Of a stretch of 64,000 nt of DNA, positions 8,840-17,403 are shown in pieces. A program made the translations under genes and the position numbers. The number at the start of each line of letters is the position of its first letter. Positions within the stretch are counted from its first letter, which is position 1. Under the pieces are notes generated by a model. That model was not told the origin of the DNA, made no database searches, and worked only from the letters and a program-made list of their open reading frames with translations. Origin of the DNA: Amycolatopsis saalfeldensis (lineage in GTDB: Bacteria; Actinomycetota; Actinomycetes; Mycobacteriales; Pseudonocardiaceae); contig NZ_FOEF01000002.1 in the NCBI RefSeq assembly GCF_900110575.1, forward strand, positions 620,001 through 684,000. Reading direction: 5' to 3'.

Positions 8840-10531
8840 CTACTTCGCCAGCCCGATCTGCAGGTAGTTGGGGTAGGCCGGGAACTCTCCGATGGCGAAG
8901 TCGCCGACCTTCGAGCCGTGCAGGAACGAATTGCGGGTGTAGATCAGCGGGACCACGGGCGAGTCCTGCAGGATCCGCCGGTCGGCCCGCGCCCACAGCT
9001 TGCCCGCGGCGGCCGGGTCGACGGTGCCCTGCGCCTGCGCGATCAGCGCGTCCACCTCGGGCACCGAGTAGCGCGACTCGTTGTAGCCGCCGTTGCCGAT
9101 CTCCGAGGTGCCGAACAGCGGCTCGATGTTCGCGTTGGCGCTGGGGAAGTCCGGCTGCCAGGAGCCGAGCGTCAGGTCGTACGAGCCCTCGTTGCCGGTG
9201 ACCACGGCGGTCCAGGCGTCGTCGTCGAGCGGGCGCAGCTTGGTCCGGATCCCGGCGCGCTGCAATGCGGCCTGGAGCGCCTGGGCCTTGTCGGCGTCGT
9301 TGTTCGCCGTCGAGACCGGGAAGTCCAGGTTGTCGAGCCCGTTGGGGAACCCGGCCTCGGCGAGCAATTGCCTGGCCTTGGCCACATCGCCGTTCGGCGG
9401 CGCCGGGTACAGGTCGAACACCTCGCGCCCGGCGATGCCCTCGGTGATCAGCGTGGTGGCGATCGGGCCGGCCAGATCGGCGCTGCCCGCGCTGGCGATC
9501 TGGTACGCGGTCTTGTCCACCGCGTACTGGAACGCCTGGCGCACCTTGGGGTTCGCCAGCGGCCCGCGCTTCGTGTTGAGCGCGAGGTAGGCCAGCGCGC
9601 CGGACTTCGAGGTGACCAGCTGGGTCTTCGCCGCCGGGTTGCTCCGGACCTGCGCGAGCTGCGCGGGGTTCACGAAAGACGAGCCGAACGCGGTGGCGTC
9701 GTTGCCGGAGCCGGCCAGCAGCCGCTGGGCGACCACGCCGGTTTCCTGGCCCAGCTGGATCACCACCGAGTCGGGCAGGCCGCTGCGCGCCGGGTCGGAC
9801 TTGGCGTCCCAGTTCGGGTTGCGGGTGAGCCGGATGGACACGCCCTTGGTGTAGGCGGCCACCTGGTACGGGCCCGAGCAGACCGGGGTGGAGTCGTAAC
9901 TCGCGTCCGTGCCCTTGCCCTTCGGCACCGGCGCGAACGCGGGCATGCTGACGATCCACGGCCAGTCGCCGTACGGCCGGGCCAGGTGGAACACGATCGT
10001 CTTCGGGTCCGGCGTCTCGATCGAGGCGAGGTCGCCGCCCTTGAACGGGCCGGTGTAGGAGGAACCGCCCTCCAGCAACGTCTTGTGGTAGCCGAGGCCG
10101 CCGGAGAACGCGGCGTCGAACGAGCGCTCGATGCCGTACTTGATCTCCGCGCTGGTGATCGGCGTGCCGTCGGCCAGCTTCTGGCCGTCCTTGAGGGTGA
10201 ACGTCCAGGTCTTGCCGTCGGCGCTCGCGCGGCCGGTGTCGGTGGCGAGGTCCGGCACCACGGTGGCCGGGCCGTCGGCGGAGGTCTTCCACGCGGTCAG
10301 CTTCCGGTGGATCAGGCCGATGGTGGTGATCGCCAGGTTCTGGCTCTTCGCCGGGTCCAGGTGCTGCGAGGTCTGGTCGGTGAGGATGTACAGCGTGCCG
10401 CCGGCCGAGACGGCGACGGACTGCCCGCCGCTGCCGGGCTGCTCGTTCGCGTTGCACGCGACGAGGAACGCCGCGGCCCCCGACACGCCGGCCGTCAGGC
10501 CCACTGCCCTCAGGAAGTCTCTGCGGTCCAT
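8840..10531 (-). CDS. ABC transporter substrate-binding lipoprotein, family 5
   Basis: A 563-residue SBP family 5 (peptide/nickel type) protein. The N-terminus has twin arginines (DRRDFLR, residues 2-8), a hydrophobic stretch and a lipobox FLVAC with Cys26, so it is probably a Tat-exported lipoprotein on the outer face of the membrane. The mature part has typical features such as the LYILTDQ start, TFTLKDGQKLADGTPITSAE near 115-135 and a C-terminal SPVVPLIYTRN. Peptides are the default ligand, but this family also takes sugars and opines. The neighbouring acid-sugar-type enolase makes a non-peptide ligand possible. Confidence 0.9.
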   Translation of the reverse strand: MDRRDFLRAVGLTAGVSGAAAFLVACNANEQPGSGGQSVAVSAGGTLYILTDQTSQHLDPAKSQNLAITTIGLIHRKLTAWKTSADGPATVVPDLATDTGRASADGKTWTFTLKDGQKLADGTPITSAEIKYGIERSFDAAFSGGLGYHKTLLEGGSSYTGPFKGGDLASIETPDPKTIVFHLARPYGDWPWIVSMPAFAPVPKGKGTDASYDSTPVCSGPYQVAAYTKGVSIRLTRNPNWDAKSDPARSGLPDSVVIQLGQETGVVAQRLLAGSGNDATAFGSSFVNPAQLAQVRSNPAAKTQLVTSKSGALAYLALNTKRGPLANPKVRQAFQYAVDKTAYQIASAGSADLAGPIATTLITEGIAGREVFDLYPAPPNGDVAKARQLLAEAGFPNGLDNLDFPVSTANNDADKAQALQAALQRAGIRTKLRPLDDDAWTAVVTGNEGSYDLTLGSWQPDFPSANANIEPLFGTSEIGNGGYNESRYSVPEVDALIAQAQGTVDPAAAGKLWARADRRILQDSPVVPLIYTRNSFLHGSKVGDFAIGEFPAYPNYLQIGLAK

Positions 10532-10549
10532 GGTGTTTCCCTTTCTTGC

Positions 10550-11548
10550 CTACGTGAGCCGGGCGCGGGGGTCGAGCACTCCGTAGAGCACGTCCACCAC
10601 GAAGTTGGCGAGGATGACGAAAAAGGCGGCGAACAGCGTCACGCCCATCAGCACCGGCAGGTCCACCTGGTGCACGGCGTCGACCATCAGGCCGCCGAGG
10701 CCGGGCAGCGCGAACACGCGCTCGGTGATCACCGCGCCGCCGAGCAGTGCGCCGAGGTCCACCGCGAACACCGTGATCACCGGCAGCAGCACGTTGCGCA
10801 GCGCGTATTTGCCGATCACGGTCCGCTCGGGCAGCCCGACGGCGCGCGCGGTGCGGATGAAGTCCTCGCCGAGGATCTCCAGCATCTGCCCGCGGGAGAG
10901 CCGGCCATACACCGCGGCGTTGATGAACGCCAGCACCAGCCACGGCAGCACCAGGTGCCAGGCCCAGCCGACCGGGCTCTGCGCGAACGCGACGTACCCG
11001 CTGACCGGCACCACGTCGAGGGTGAAGCCGAACAGCAGGATCCCCAGCAGCCCCACCAGGTACGCCGGGGCCGAGACCCCGGCCAGCGTGACGGTCATCG
11101 CCACCCGGTCCGAGGCCTTTCCCCGCCGCAGCGCGGAAAACACCCCGGTGGCGACGCCGGCGACCAGCCAGATGAGCGAAGCGCCGATGGCGAGCGAGAC
11201 CGTGACCGGCAGCCGGTCGCCGATCAGCGACAGCACCGGCTCGTTCTGCTGGAACGAGTAGCCGAAGCACGGCGCGCCGCAGACGATCGCCGTCGCGCCG
11301 GTGCCGAAGGTGCGGCCGCCGAAGATGCCGCCGAGGAAGCCCAGGTACTGCTGGATCCACGGCTTGTCGAAGCCCATGAACTGACGCGCGACCGCCAGGT
11401 TCTCCGGCGTGCACGGCTTGCCGCAGGACATCCGCGCCGGGTCCGTGGGCAGCAGGTAGAACACGGCGAACGTGGCGAAGCTGACCACCAGCAGCACCAC
11501 GAGCATGCCGCCGAGCCGGCCGCCGAGGAAGCGGAGCGCGCGGTTCAC
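10550..11548 (-). CDS. ABC transporter permease, DppB type
   Basis: A 332-residue inner-membrane permease. It begins with a transmembrane helix (GGMLVVLLVVSFATFAVFYLLP) followed by the periplasmic loop typical of DppB/OppB, and has the conserved EDFIRTARAVGLPERTVIGKYALRNVLLPVI coupling region (EAA loop). The start is GTG 11548, overlapping the TGA of the upstream permease gene by 4 bp (GTGA), which indicates translational coupling. The open frame continues upstream, but that is the other permease gene in a different frame. Confidence 0.9.
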   Translation of the reverse strand: MNRALRFLGGRLGGMLVVLLVVSFATFAVFYLLPTDPARMSCGKPCTPENLAVARQFMGFDKPWIQQYLGFLGGIFGGRTFGTGATAIVCGAPCFGYSFQQNEPVLSLIGDRLPVTVSLAIGASLIWLVAGVATGVFSALRRGKASDRVAMTVTLAGVSAPAYLVGLLGILLFGFTLDVVPVSGYVAFAQSPVGWAWHLVLPWLVLAFINAAVYGRLSRGQMLEILGEDFIRTARAVGLPERTVIGKYALRNVLLPVITVFAVDLGALLGGAVITERVFALPGLGGLMVDAVHQVDLPVLMGVTLFAAFFVILANFVVDVLYGVLDPRARLT

Positions 11549-12480
11549 CGCCGCACCGCCGTCTTCGGGTCGAGCGCGTCCCGCAGGCCGTCGCCGAGCA
11601 TGTTGAACGCGAGCGTCGCGAGGAACAGCGCGGCGCCGGGGAAGATCAGGAACATCGGGTCGGACTGCACCCAGTTGATCGCGTCGCTGATGGACCGGCC
11701 CCAGCTCGGCGTGGGCGGCGGGATGCCGACGCCGAGGAACGACAGCGCGGCCTCGAACCCGATGTTCGCCGGGATCGTCACCGTGCCCAGCACGATGATC
11801 GGCGCCCACAGGTTCGGCAGCAGCTCGCGGCGGAACACGTGCGCCCCGCCCGCGCCGAGCGCCCGGGCCGCGCGGACGAAGTCGCGCCCGCGCAGGCTGA
11901 GCGTCTGCGCGCGGACCACCCGGGCCACCCGCGGCCAGCCGAACAGCCCGATCACGGTGATCAGCAGCAGCGGCCGCGGGATGGCGGCCGGGGCCACGGC
12001 GCCGAGCGAGATCATGAAGATCAGCTGCGGGAAGCCGAGCAGCACGTCGGTCACCCGGCTGACCACCGAATCCCACCAGCCGCCGACGTAACCGGCGCTC
12101 GCGCCGAGCAGCACCCCGAGGACGACCGAGACCGCGGTGGCGGCGACGCCGATCAGGAACGACGTGCGCGCGCCGTAGGTGACGATCGCGAACAGGTCGC
12201 GGCCGGTCAGCGGCTCGACGCCGAACCAGTGGCTGCCGCTGATCCCGCCGAGCGCGCCGGCCCCGGCGCCGTTCGAGGGATTCAGCAGTTCGGTGTGGTA
12301 CGTGTACGGGTCCTGCCCCTCGATGAGCGCCAGCAGCGGCGCGGCGACGGCGGCCACCACGATCAGCACGATGATCACGGCACTGGCCTGCGCCCAGCGA
12401 TCGCGGCGCAACGCGTGCCAGAGGGTGCGGGAAGCCGCGGCGGGCACGGGCGGACCACCCGGCGACAGGATGTCGGACAC
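11545..12480 (-). CDS. ABC transporter permease, DppC type
   Basis: A 311-residue permease, first gene of the transporter operon. It has an N-terminal cytosolic segment, an early transmembrane helix (ASAVIIVLIVVAAVAAPLLALI), a long periplasmic loop and the EAA coupling motif (GRDFVRAARALGAGGAHVFRRELLPN), as in DppC/OppC. ATG at 12480. It pairs with the DppB-type protein to form the channel and is divergent from the enolase-superfamily gene, with two dyads in the space between. Confidence 0.9.
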   Translation of the reverse strand: MSDILSPGGPPVPAAASRTLWHALRRDRWAQASAVIIVLIVVAAVAAPLLALIEGQDPYTYHTELLNPSNGAGAGALGGISGSHWFGVEPLTGRDLFAIVTYGARTSFLIGVAATAVSVVLGVLLGASAGYVGGWWDSVVSRVTDVLLGFPQLIFMISLGAVAPAAIPRPLLLITVIGLFGWPRVARVVRAQTLSLRGRDFVRAARALGAGGAHVFRRELLPNLWAPIIVLGTVTIPANIGFEAALSFLGVGIPPPTPSWGRSISDAINWVQSDPMFLIFPGAALFLATLAFNMLGDGLRDALDPKTAVRR

Positions 12481-12539
12481 GGTTCCTCAGCGGCTCAATG
12501 GATCTTGACGACGGAACTCTAAAGAACACGAAGGGAATT

Positions 12540-12571
12540 CACCATGTTGGCCTAGTGCCTCCCACATGGTG
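12540..12571. promoter_or_regulatory. Inverted repeat in divergent promoter region
   Basis: Perfect 8-bp arms CACCATGT (12540-12547) and ACATGGTG (12564-12571) with a 16-base spacer, 60 bp upstream of the DppC-type permease start. It could be an operator for the transporter operon or a hairpin near the transcription start. No regulator gene is adjacent. Confidence 0.45.
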
Positions 12572-12637
12572 GACAAAGTACTGCCGCCCGGCCCCGATCG
12601 CACCAGGACACTCAAAACCGGCAAAAGGCCACCGCGG

Positions 12638-12678
12638 TTGACAGCCGGTCACCTCGACCGCAAGAATCCTATAGGATT
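12638..12678 (+). promoter_or_regulatory. Candidate promoter and 14-bp palindrome upstream of enolase gene
   Basis: TTGACA at 12638-12643 is a consensus -35; a weak -10 (AGAATC, 12663-12668) follows. A perfect 14-bp palindrome AATCCTATAGGATT covers 12665-12678, overlapping the presumed -10/start and ending 34 bp before the GTG start. Its AT-rich symmetry with a TATA centre resembles operators of FadR/VanR-type GntR regulators; that assignment is an inference. Confidence 0.55.
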
Positions 12679-12711
12679 TTGCGCTTACTGTGGTTCAGCG
12701 AGGGAGGACCG

Positions 12712-13800
12712 GTGGCTGCCGTCACGAAGGCCGAGGCGTTTCTCGTCGACCTGAAAGTGGAGCAAACCCGCACCGACGCGGTGCAGGCGTTCCTCAAGCA
12801 GGAGACACTCTTCGTCGAGCTGACCACCGCCGACGGCGCGACCGGCCTCGGCTACTCCTATACGATCGGCACCGGCGGCACCGCCGTGCTCGCGCTGCTG
12901 CGGGACCACCTGCTCCCCCGGCTCGTCGGGCAGGACTCGCGACTGGTCGAGGGCATCTGGCGGGACCTGTTCGCCTCGACGCGGGCGACCACCGTCGGCG
13001 CGATCACCTCGCTCGCGCTGGCCGCCGTCGACACCGCGCTGTGGGACCTCAAATGCCGGCGCGCGGGCGAGCCGCTCTGGCGGGTCGCGGGCGGGTCCGG
13101 CCCCCGGGTTCCCTTGTACGACACCGAAGGCGGCTGGCTGCACCTGAGCACCGACGAGCTGGTGGCCGGGGCGGCGAAGTCCGCGGCCGCGGGCTGGGGC
13201 GGCGTCAAGGTCAAGGTCGGGAAGCCGACCGCCCGCGAGGACCTGGAGCGGCTCACCGCCGTGCGCGAGGCCGTCGGCCCCCGGTTCGACCTGATGGTGG
13301 ACGCCAACCAGTCGATGACCGCCGCCGAGGCGATTCGCCGCGCGAAAGCGTTCGAGCCGGTGGACCTGTTCTGGCTGGAGGAGCCCCTGCCGGCCGACGA
13401 CGTCTCCGGCCACGCACGGCTAGCCGCGGCCACCTCGATCCCGATCGCCGTCGGCGAATCGATGTACTCGCTCGCCCAGTTCCGCGACTACCTCCACCGC
13501 GGCGCGGCGTCGATCGTCCAGGTGGACGTCGCGCGCGTCGGCGGGATCACGCCGTGGCTGAAGGTGGCGCACCTGGCGGAGGCGTACCACGTGGAGGTCT
13601 GCCCGCACTTCCTGATGGAGCTGCACGTGAGCCTGACGGCGGCCATCCCGAACGGCCGGTACGTCGAGCACATCCCGCAACTACGCGCGATCACCACCGC
13701 GGAGATGACGATCGAGGACGGCCATGCGGTCGCGCCGGAGACCCCGGGGCTGGGCATCGCCTGGGACCACGACGCGATGGACAACCGCCGGGTCGCCTGA
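12712..13800 (+). CDS. Enolase superfamily enzyme, mandelate racemase subgroup
   Basis: A 362-residue protein. The barrel residues are visible: K-x-K (Lys166, Lys168), metal ligands Asp197 (MVDAN), Glu223/Glu224 region (WLEEPL) and Glu249 (VGES), and the Asp272 ... His299 (VDVARVGG ... CPHF) dyad of the mandelate racemase subgroup. Such enzymes are acid-sugar dehydratases or racemases acting by proton abstraction next to a carboxylate. GTG start 12712 with GGAGGA about 4 bases upstream. The divergent ABC importer may deliver its substrate. The exact substrate cannot be assigned. Confidence 0.88.
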   Translation: MAAVTKAEAFLVDLKVEQTRTDAVQAFLKQETLFVELTTADGATGLGYSYTIGTGGTAVLALLRDHLLPRLVGQDSRLVEGIWRDLFASTRATTVGAITSLALAAVDTALWDLKCRRAGEPLWRVAGGSGPRVPLYDTEGGWLHLSTDELVAGAAKSAAAGWGGVKVKVGKPTAREDLERLTAVREAVGPRFDLMVDANQSMTAAEAIRRAKAFEPVDLFWLEEPLPADDVSGHARLAAATSIPIAVGESMYSLAQFRDYLHRGAASIVQVDVARVGGITPWLKVAHLAEAYHVEVCPHFLMELHVSLTAAIPNGRYVEHIPQLRAITTAEMTIEDGHAVAPETPGLGIAWDHDAMDNRRVA

Positions 13801-13953
13801 GCCGGGCCCGTTCCACCGTGTCCGCGCCCGAGCGGCCGACTCCCCCACAGCGGCAAGGCACCCGGCTCCACCAGGACAGCAACGTCGCGTTCTCCGGCCA
13901 GGCGCCCGATCCGCCACCGCCGCAGCAGCACCCAGGCGGCCGGCTCGGCCACG

Positions 13954-14143
13954 CCCGGCCAGGCAACTGGTCCCGGCAGCGTGCGCGACTCCACCACAAC
14001 AGCCACACCCGACCAGCCAACCGGCCCCGGCAGCGTGCGCGACTGCCCCACAACAGCCACACCCGGGCCACACCCGGGCAGCCAACCGGCCCCGGCTGCG
14101 TGCGCGACTCCACCACAACAGCCACACCCGGCCAGCCAACCGG
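13954..14143. repeat. Intergenic tandem repeat, about 54-bp unit
   Basis: Copies begin with GTGCGCGACT at 13981, 14035 and 14100; unit 1 is 54 bp, unit 2 is 65 bp because of an 11-bp internal duplication (ACACCCGGGCC/ACACCCGGGCA), and unit 3 is cut after 44 bp. A partial unit precedes them from about 13954. The array lies in the 405-bp space (13801-14205) between the enolase gene and a small Cys-rich gene on the other strand; I see no convincing gene in that space. Open frames across it are a by-product of the repeat composition. Confidence 0.8.
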
Positions 14144-14205
14144 TGCGCCCCGGGCGGCCGATTCCGCCACCGTGCCCGCGCGGCCGTTCCCGAGCAGAGC
14201 GCGGA

Positions 14206-14418
14206 CTACCCCCGCAGCCCCGTGATCCCCGCCCGGGCCGGGACTCGCGCGGCCGTATGGCAGCCGAGGCAGGCGGGCACCGCTCGCGCGCCCGGGGGCG
14301 CCGGCATGGCGACGACCGCGCCGGGGGCCGCGATCTCGTCGCAGACCTCGTGGTGGTGGCCGAGCACCGCGCACACGCATTGGCACAGCCGGACCTGGTT
14401 CCGTGTTCCCGCAGGCAT
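14206..14418 (-). CDS. Small Cys/His-rich protein, possible zinc ribbon
   Basis: A 70-residue protein (MPAGTRNQVRLCQCVCAVLG, then HHHEVCDEIAAPGAVVAMPA and a C-terminal PACLGCHTAARV). The pattern CxCxC, HHHxxC and CxxCH suggests metal binding. The ATG at 14418 is preceded by GAGGAGG with a 5-base gap, one of the best ribosome sites in the window, which supports a real gene although it is short. The function is unknown. It lies between a minisatellite and the FUSC gene. Confidence 0.6.
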   Translation of the reverse strand: MPAGTRNQVRLCQCVCAVLGHHHEVCDEIAAPGAVVAMPAPPGARAVPACLGCHTAARVPARAGITGLRG

Positions 14419-14530
14419 CCTTGCCTCCTCACCGGTGAGCCCCAGCACCACCAGGAAACCGCGACCGGCCGTCGGCGGCCGCGGTTTCGGCGGGCGGGAG
14501 GGCGTTCCGGGCAAGAGGTGTGCGCGGAGG

Positions 14531-16804
14531 TCAGCCTTCCCCGGCCTGCGGCAACGCCGCCCTGGACTCGGGCAGGCCGGCCCGCACCTGGCGGTAGAGC
14601 CGCGGCACGGTCGTGGTGGGCAACGACGGGGCGGCGCGCAGGTCGACCGGGCCGGTGGCGGTGAGGTCGCGCAGCACGTGGTACATGTGGCTCAACGCCC
14701 GCAGCACCGGGTCCTTCGCCCGCTCGCCCGGGGCGGCCGGGGTGTAGGCGAACAGCGCGACGTCGGCCTGGGCCAGCGGGTGCGCCGCCGTCGGCTGGGG
14801 GCCGCCCGGGGGCGCGGCGGCCAGCTCCCCCACCGCCGCGGCCAGGGCCGTGCACGCCGCGACCGGGCCGTCCGGGTGCGCGGCGCAGGTGCTCGAAGGC
14901 CAGCGCACCGCGACGGCCAGCGCGCGGCCGTGGGTGGCCAGCGCGGCGTACAGCGAAATCCGGTGCCGCAGCCGCGGTGAGTTCGTGCCGCCGAGGATCG
15001 GGCGCTTCAGCGGCCGGGCGACGAGTGCGAGCTGGTAGAAACGGTGGTCGAGGGCGCGGGCGAGCGCGTCGAAGTCCGCGGCGGGCGCGCTCCGCTTGCG
15101 GTCCAGCCGTTCCGCGGCGGCGGTGAGCAGCTCCCCCAGCGCGGTCAGCAGGTTGTCCCGAGCGGTGCGCACAGTGTCGCGTGTGGACAGTGGCGTGACG
15201 AGCAGCGCGACCACCAGCCCGACCGCCGCGCCCGCCGCCGTCTCCTCCAGGCGGAGCACCAGCAGGCCCGCGGAGAACTCGTGCAGCACGGTGTAGAGCT
15301 GGCCGATCATGATCGTCATGAAGAAGATCATGTAGGCGTAGGAAAGGCGCAGCAGGTAGAAGCCGCAGAACATGGCGCCGCAGATGGTGATCAGCACCGC
15401 GGCGGTGTTGCCCGCGGTCAGCTCGGCGAAGCCGATCGACGCGAGCAGGCCGACCAGCGTGCCCAGCACCCGGTTGAAGCCCTTGATGAACGTCTCGGTC
15501 CGCGTCGCCGTGCCGGTGAACATGATGAACGCCGCGAGCACGGCCCAGTAGTACCGCGCCGAGGACAGCTCCTTGCCGACCAGGATCGCCAGCCCGCCCG
15601 CGATCGCGCCCTGAATCGCCTGGCGGCTGACGAAGTCCAGGCGCGCCAACGGGTTCCAGCCGCGGTGCCGGGCCGGCACGTCACCGGCCATGGCCGCCGA
15701 GCCGGGCAGGTTGCCGAAGGCGAGCCCGACCGCGGGCTCGAACTCGTCGGCCACGTCGGCTCCCCGGTCCTCCGGCCGGGGCGCGTCGTTCAGCACCGTG
15801 ACGATCTCGAGCGCCGCCGCGGCGAAGTGCCGGGCCGGCCACCAGCCGCCCGCCGTGCCGCCCGCGCGCTCGGCCAGGCTCGCCAGCCGGTACGCGACCT
15901 CGCTCGCGCCCCGGTCGTCGCGGCGGGCCAGGCGGTCCGCGACCTCCGCCGCGAGCACGCTGAGGCCCGAACCGCTGCGTACCAGCGCGTCCGCGGCCGT
16001 GGCGAGCTGGTCCAGCAGGTGGTGGGCGTCGACCATCGACCGCCGCAGCGCCCCGGGCGAGCGGCCCGCGGGCAACGCGCCGGGCTGGGCCGACCAGCCC
16101 TCCACCATCAACGCCGCCTCGGCGAGCCGGGCCTGCCGCGCCTGGAGCCGCCGGCGCAGGCGCCGCTCCCGCTTCGGCTCGGTGTTCGCCAGCAGGTCGG
16201 CGCAGGTCCGGGCCAGCTCGCGGCCGCGGGCGTCGAAGGCGCGCAGCACCCGGCGCAGGGTCCGGGTCGAGTTCGTGCGCAGGACCGTGACCGAGAGCAG
16301 CAGCACCCACGCCGTGCCGAGCGCGATCGCGATCAGCAGCCCGGGCAGCATCGGGAGCGTCGCGTGCAGGAACGACGCGAAGAAGTACCCCATCCAGCCC
16401 ATGAAGCCGTAGAAGAAGAACGCCGGGCCGAAGCGGCGCACGAACACCGCCACGAACATGACCACGACGAACACCCCGAGCATCAGGTCGGCATTCGTCC
16501 CGACCGCGACCCCGAGCAGCATGCCGAGGCCGAGCGCCACGGGGAAGAACACCGCCGTGCGGGCCTTCACCCACACGCTGCTGCCGTCGCCCAGCGCCAT
16601 CGAACCCATCATCGCGACGATGGCCCCGAGCAGCATCGAGATGATCGTGCCCATCGAATCGGCGCCGCTGGCCTTGGCGAACGCGTACTCGACGCCGAGC
16701 GCGCTCCCCATCGCCACCGTCGCCGAACCAGCCGAGCGCAACCGGCTCAGCCCCGGGTCCGAAGCGATGACCCGATCCCAGATTTCGGTCCCTCTGGGCA
16801 GCAC
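14531..16804 (-). CDS. FUSC family membrane protein (aromatic-acid-exporter/YccS-like)
   Basis: A 757-residue protein with two membrane blocks: an N-terminal set of helices (about residues 25-170), a long cytosolic helical part, and a second FUSC block (about 390-540; IQGAIAGGLAILVGKELSSA through LYTVLHEFSAGLLVLRLEETAAGAAVGL), then a cytosolic C-terminus. This matches YccS/AaeB-like transporters, thought to export aromatic or other organic acids. I chose GTG 16804 because AAAGG lies 8 bases upstream; the GTG at 16813 has its purines directly abutting. Divergent from the MarR gene, with a 30-bp dyad between. Confidence 0.82.
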   Translation of the reverse strand: MLPRGTEIWDRVIASDPGLSRLRSAGSATVAMGSALGVEYAFAKASGADSMGTIISMLLGAIVAMMGSMALGDGSSVWVKARTAVFFPVALGLGMLLGVAVGTNADLMLGVFVVVMFVAVFVRRFGPAFFFYGFMGWMGYFFASFLHATLPMLPGLLIAIALGTAWVLLLSVTVLRTNSTRTLRRVLRAFDARGRELARTCADLLANTEPKRERRLRRRLQARQARLAEAALMVEGWSAQPGALPAGRSPGALRRSMVDAHHLLDQLATAADALVRSGSGLSVLAAEVADRLARRDDRGASEVAYRLASLAERAGGTAGGWWPARHFAAAALEIVTVLNDAPRPEDRGADVADEFEPAVGLAFGNLPGSAAMAGDVPARHRGWNPLARLDFVSRQAIQGAIAGGLAILVGKELSSARYYWAVLAAFIMFTGTATRTETFIKGFNRVLGTLVGLLASIGFAELTAGNTAAVLITICGAMFCGFYLLRLSYAYMIFFMTIMIGQLYTVLHEFSAGLLVLRLEETAAGAAVGLVVALLVTPLSTRDTVRTARDNLLTALGELLTAAAERLDRKRSAPAADFDALARALDHRFYQLALVARPLKRPILGGTNSPRLRHRISLYAALATHGRALAVAVRWPSSTCAAHPDGPVAACTALAAAVGELAAAPPGGPQPTAAHPLAQADVALFAYTPAAPGERAKDPVLRALSHMYHVLRDLTATGPVDLRAAPSLPTTTVPRLYRQVRAGLPESRAALPQAGEG

Positions 16805-16840
16805 AAAACCCACCTTTCCCGGCGAAATGAGTGATCCTCG

Positions 16841-16870
16841 GTATGATACCGGTAATTATCGGTGTCATAC
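16841..16870. promoter_or_regulatory. MarR-type operator, 30-bp imperfect palindrome
   Basis: The 30 bases match their own reverse complement at 26 positions, with outer arms GTATGATACCG and CGGTGTCATAC and an AATT centre. It sits between the divergent FUSC (16804) and MarR (16893) starts. This fits a MarR dimer site, or two overlapping sites, giving joint control. Confidence 0.75.
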
Positions 16871-16892
16871 AGGTGTTTCGGAGGACTCGTCC

Positions 16893-17390
16893 ATGGAGCG
16901 GACCTTCCACGCCGGCGAGCTGGCCGATCGGCTGGCCGAGACCGGCGACGCGCTGGACGTGCTGGAGCTGGCCACGGCCGTGCTCGTGCGCAACTTCGAG
17001 CTGCTGCGGCGGCGCACCGGCGTCTACGCCGAGCTGGACCAGTCGGAGTACCTGCTGCTGCGCACGCTCGACGAGCTGGGCTCGGCGGACATCGGCACCC
17101 TGGCCGGCGCGCTGGGCCTGGACCCGTCCACCGCGGGACGGCAGGCCTCGGCGATGCTGGGCAAGGGGCTGGTCGAACGCGGGCCGGCCGCCTCGGACCG
17201 CCGCCGCACCATCATCACCCCGACCGGGGAGGGCCGCCGCCTGATGGACGCCACCCGCACCCGGCGCCGGGACACCACCGCCGCCCTGCTCGGCGACTGG
17301 ACGCCCGACGACCTGCGCACCTTCGCGCACCTGCTGAACCGGCACAACAGCGCCGTGGCCCAGCGGTATCTCGTTTCGGCAGCGGACTGA
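16893..17390 (+). CDS. MarR family transcriptional regulator
   Basis: A 165-residue MarR protein with the winged helix at about residues 50-115: SADIGTLAGALGLDPSTAGRQASAMLGKGLVERGPAASDRRRTI, where DRRR is the wing hallmark. ATG 16893 has GGAGGA 7 bases upstream. It is divergent from the FUSC transporter gene, a common arrangement in which a phenolic ligand releases repression of an exporter. It runs into the DinB-like gene 13 bp later. Confidence 0.87.
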   Translation: MERTFHAGELADRLAETGDALDVLELATAVLVRNFELLRRRTGVYAELDQSEYLLLRTLDELGSADIGTLAGALGLDPSTAGRQASAMLGKGLVERGPAASDRRRTIITPTGEGRRLMDATRTRRRDTTAALLGDWTPDDLRTFAHLLNRHNSAVAQRYLVSAAD

Positions 17391-17403
17391 CTAGCCTGTC
17401 CAC

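Noticed and set aside
8129-12091. A 1320-codon open frame on the plus strand
   Set aside because: It is antisense to the whole ABC transporter operon; its translation is Arg/Ala/Pro-rich without domains, as expected from third-position GC bias on the opposite strand.
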